DNA of 64,000 nt, taken from positions 1-64,000 of the forward strand of contig NZ_QLNV01000012.1 in NCBI RefSeq assembly GCF_003285545.1, given 5' to 3'. A program made the translations under genes and the position numbers. Below the pieces are notes generated by a model. It had not been told where the DNA came from, did not search any database, and saw only the letters and a list, made by a program, of their open reading frames with translations. Of the stretch, positions 63,178 through 64,000 are shown piece by piece. Origin of the DNA: Sinomicrobium soli (GTDB taxonomy: Bacteria; Bacteroidota; Bacteroidia; Flavobacteriales; Flavobacteriaceae). Position 1 is the stretch's first letter, and every line of letters begins with the position of its first letter.

Positions 63178-64000
63178 TCACTCATGCTTCAGTACTTCTT
63201 TTCTCCACTGCGCAAGCCGTTTTTGCAACCGGTGCGCTTTTTCAGGGGATTGATGTACAAGATTATTCTGCTCACCGGGATCATCCTTAAGGTTGTACAA
63301 CTCATATTTCCCCGTATCAAAAAACTCGATGAGTTTCCAGTCACCATGCCGGATGCTACCCGAAGACCTTCCTCCGAGGAAATGGCGTTTCTTCAGGGGA
63401 TAATGCCAGTAAAATGACCTTTTTTGCTTTCTCTTTTTTGCTTTCAACAGGGAAACCATCGATTTGCCATCCATATGTCCCGGTATTGTTCCACCGGCCC
63501 AATCGGCCATAGTCGGGTAAAAGTCGTAATTGGCAACGGGCTGTGCTATGCCGGTGAGGGCGTTACTATCCCGAAGATCAGCAATAATAAGAGGTACCTT
63601 TACACCACCCTCATACAACATGCTTTTTCCTCCTCTAAGCGGAGTATTATCCGTAACATTGGTTTCTCCCCCGTTATCACTGGTAAAAATGACGATCGTA
63701 TTCCGGTCCAGTCCCAGCTCTTTTAAAGTATACATTATTTTCCCTACCCCGCGATCAATACTGAGCAACTGCGCGGCCAGATGAGGATTATTGTTGCCTC
63801 CCCGGAAATCTTCCGGCCATTTTTTATAAGGGTTATTTTCAGGGTTGTCTTTATGGGGCGCACTTTTGCTGGCTCCTTCCTTCTCCTGGAAATAGGCTAC
63901 CAGTTCGGGTTTTCCGTGTACATAGGTATGAACCGCATAATGACTCAGCATCAGAAAAAACGGCCTGTCGCGGTTTCTTCTCATAAACTCCAGGGCCTCT
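63178..64000 (-). CDS. Sulfatase (S1 family), C-terminal part, cut by the window edge
   Basis: The gene continues to the right of the window; the frame stays open to the edge with EALEFMRRNRDRPFFLMLSH split here as EALEFMRRNRD and RPFFLMLSHYAVHTYVHG. About 274 residues are visible, roughly the second half of a sulfatase. Motifs: GKIMYTLKELGLDRNTIVIF followed by SDNGGETNV (second metal site with the Asp-Asn-Gly), LYEGGVKVPLIIADL, MADWAGGTIPGHMDGKS and RHGDWKLIEFFDTGKYELYN (the Lys-Leu part of the C-terminal subdomain). The FGly motif would lie outside the window, so activity cannot be judged. The position after aconitase suggests the PUL or a second sulfatase cluster continues beyond 64000. 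Confidence 0.92.
   Translation of the reverse strand, partial: EALEFMRRNRDRPFFLMLSHYAVHTYVHGKPELVAYFQEKEGASKSAPHKDNPENNPYKKWPEDFRGGNNNPHLAAQLLSIDRGVGKIMYTLKELGLDRNTIVIFTSDNGGETNVTDNTPLRGGKSMLYEGGVKVPLIIADLRDSNALTGIAQPVANYDFYPTMADWAGGTIPGHMDGKSMVSLLKAKKRKQKRSFYWHYPLKKRHFLGGRSSGSIRHGDWKLIEFFDTGKYELYNLKDDPGEQNNLVHQSPEKAHRLQKRLAQWRKEVLKHE

Overview
The window looks like a chromosomal segment of a Bacteroidota bacterium, most likely a marine or otherwise polysaccharide-degrading Flavobacteriia member. The evidence is SusC/SusD pairs, hybrid two-component systems, a type IX secretion C-terminal tail, TAnnTTTG-type promoter elements, many lipoprotein signal peptides and a large type II-C Cas9. No rRNA or tRNA gene was seen.

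Layout. (1) 1-6330: a damaged type II-C CRISPR-Cas locus on the minus strand. cas9 and cas1 are intact. cas2 is cut after about 20 codons by what looks like the end of an insertion sequence. A decayed RAYT/IS200-like transposase sits between cas9 and cas1. A tracrRNA gene with anti-repeat, hairpins and terminator lies upstream of cas9 on the opposite strand. The CRISPR array is not in the window. (2) 6397-10224: ordinary genes (a DUF7010-like membrane protein, glyA, fumarylacetoacetase) and REP-like repeats. (3) 10256-18952: a minus-strand uronate catabolic operon, kduI-kduD-kdgK-kdgA-TRAP transporter (dctP-dctQ-dctM)-lacI-DUF4861, with a perfect 20-bp palindromic operator upstream of kduI. 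(4) 19114-60206: a large polysaccharide utilization locus (PUL) flanked by two hybrid two-component regulators. It has two minus-strand operons of parallel layout (surface lipoprotein, SusC, SusD, heparinase II/III-type lyases, then GH88 or sulfatases) and one plus-strand block (iduronate-2-sulfatase-like sulfatase, secreted multidomain lyase, GH88, SGNH esterase). (5) 60302-63079: aconitase. (6) 63178-64000: the C-terminal part of another sulfatase, cut by the window edge.

How it fits together. Four heparinase II/III-family lyases would cleave a uronate-containing polysaccharide by elimination. Sulfatases and an esterase would remove substituents. Two SusCD pairs would import oligosaccharides, and two GH88 enzymes would release the unsaturated uronate. 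KduI, KduD, KdgK and KdgA then convert it to pyruvate and glyceraldehyde 3-phosphate. The substrate is therefore probably a sulfated (perhaps acetylated) uronic acid polymer such as a glycosaminoglycan-like or ulvan-like glycan; the sequence alone does not decide which. The least explained parts are a roughly 200-residue accessory module present three times in two of the lyases, an FGE-like lipoprotein that lacks the catalytic cysteines, and the broken adaptation module of the CRISPR locus.
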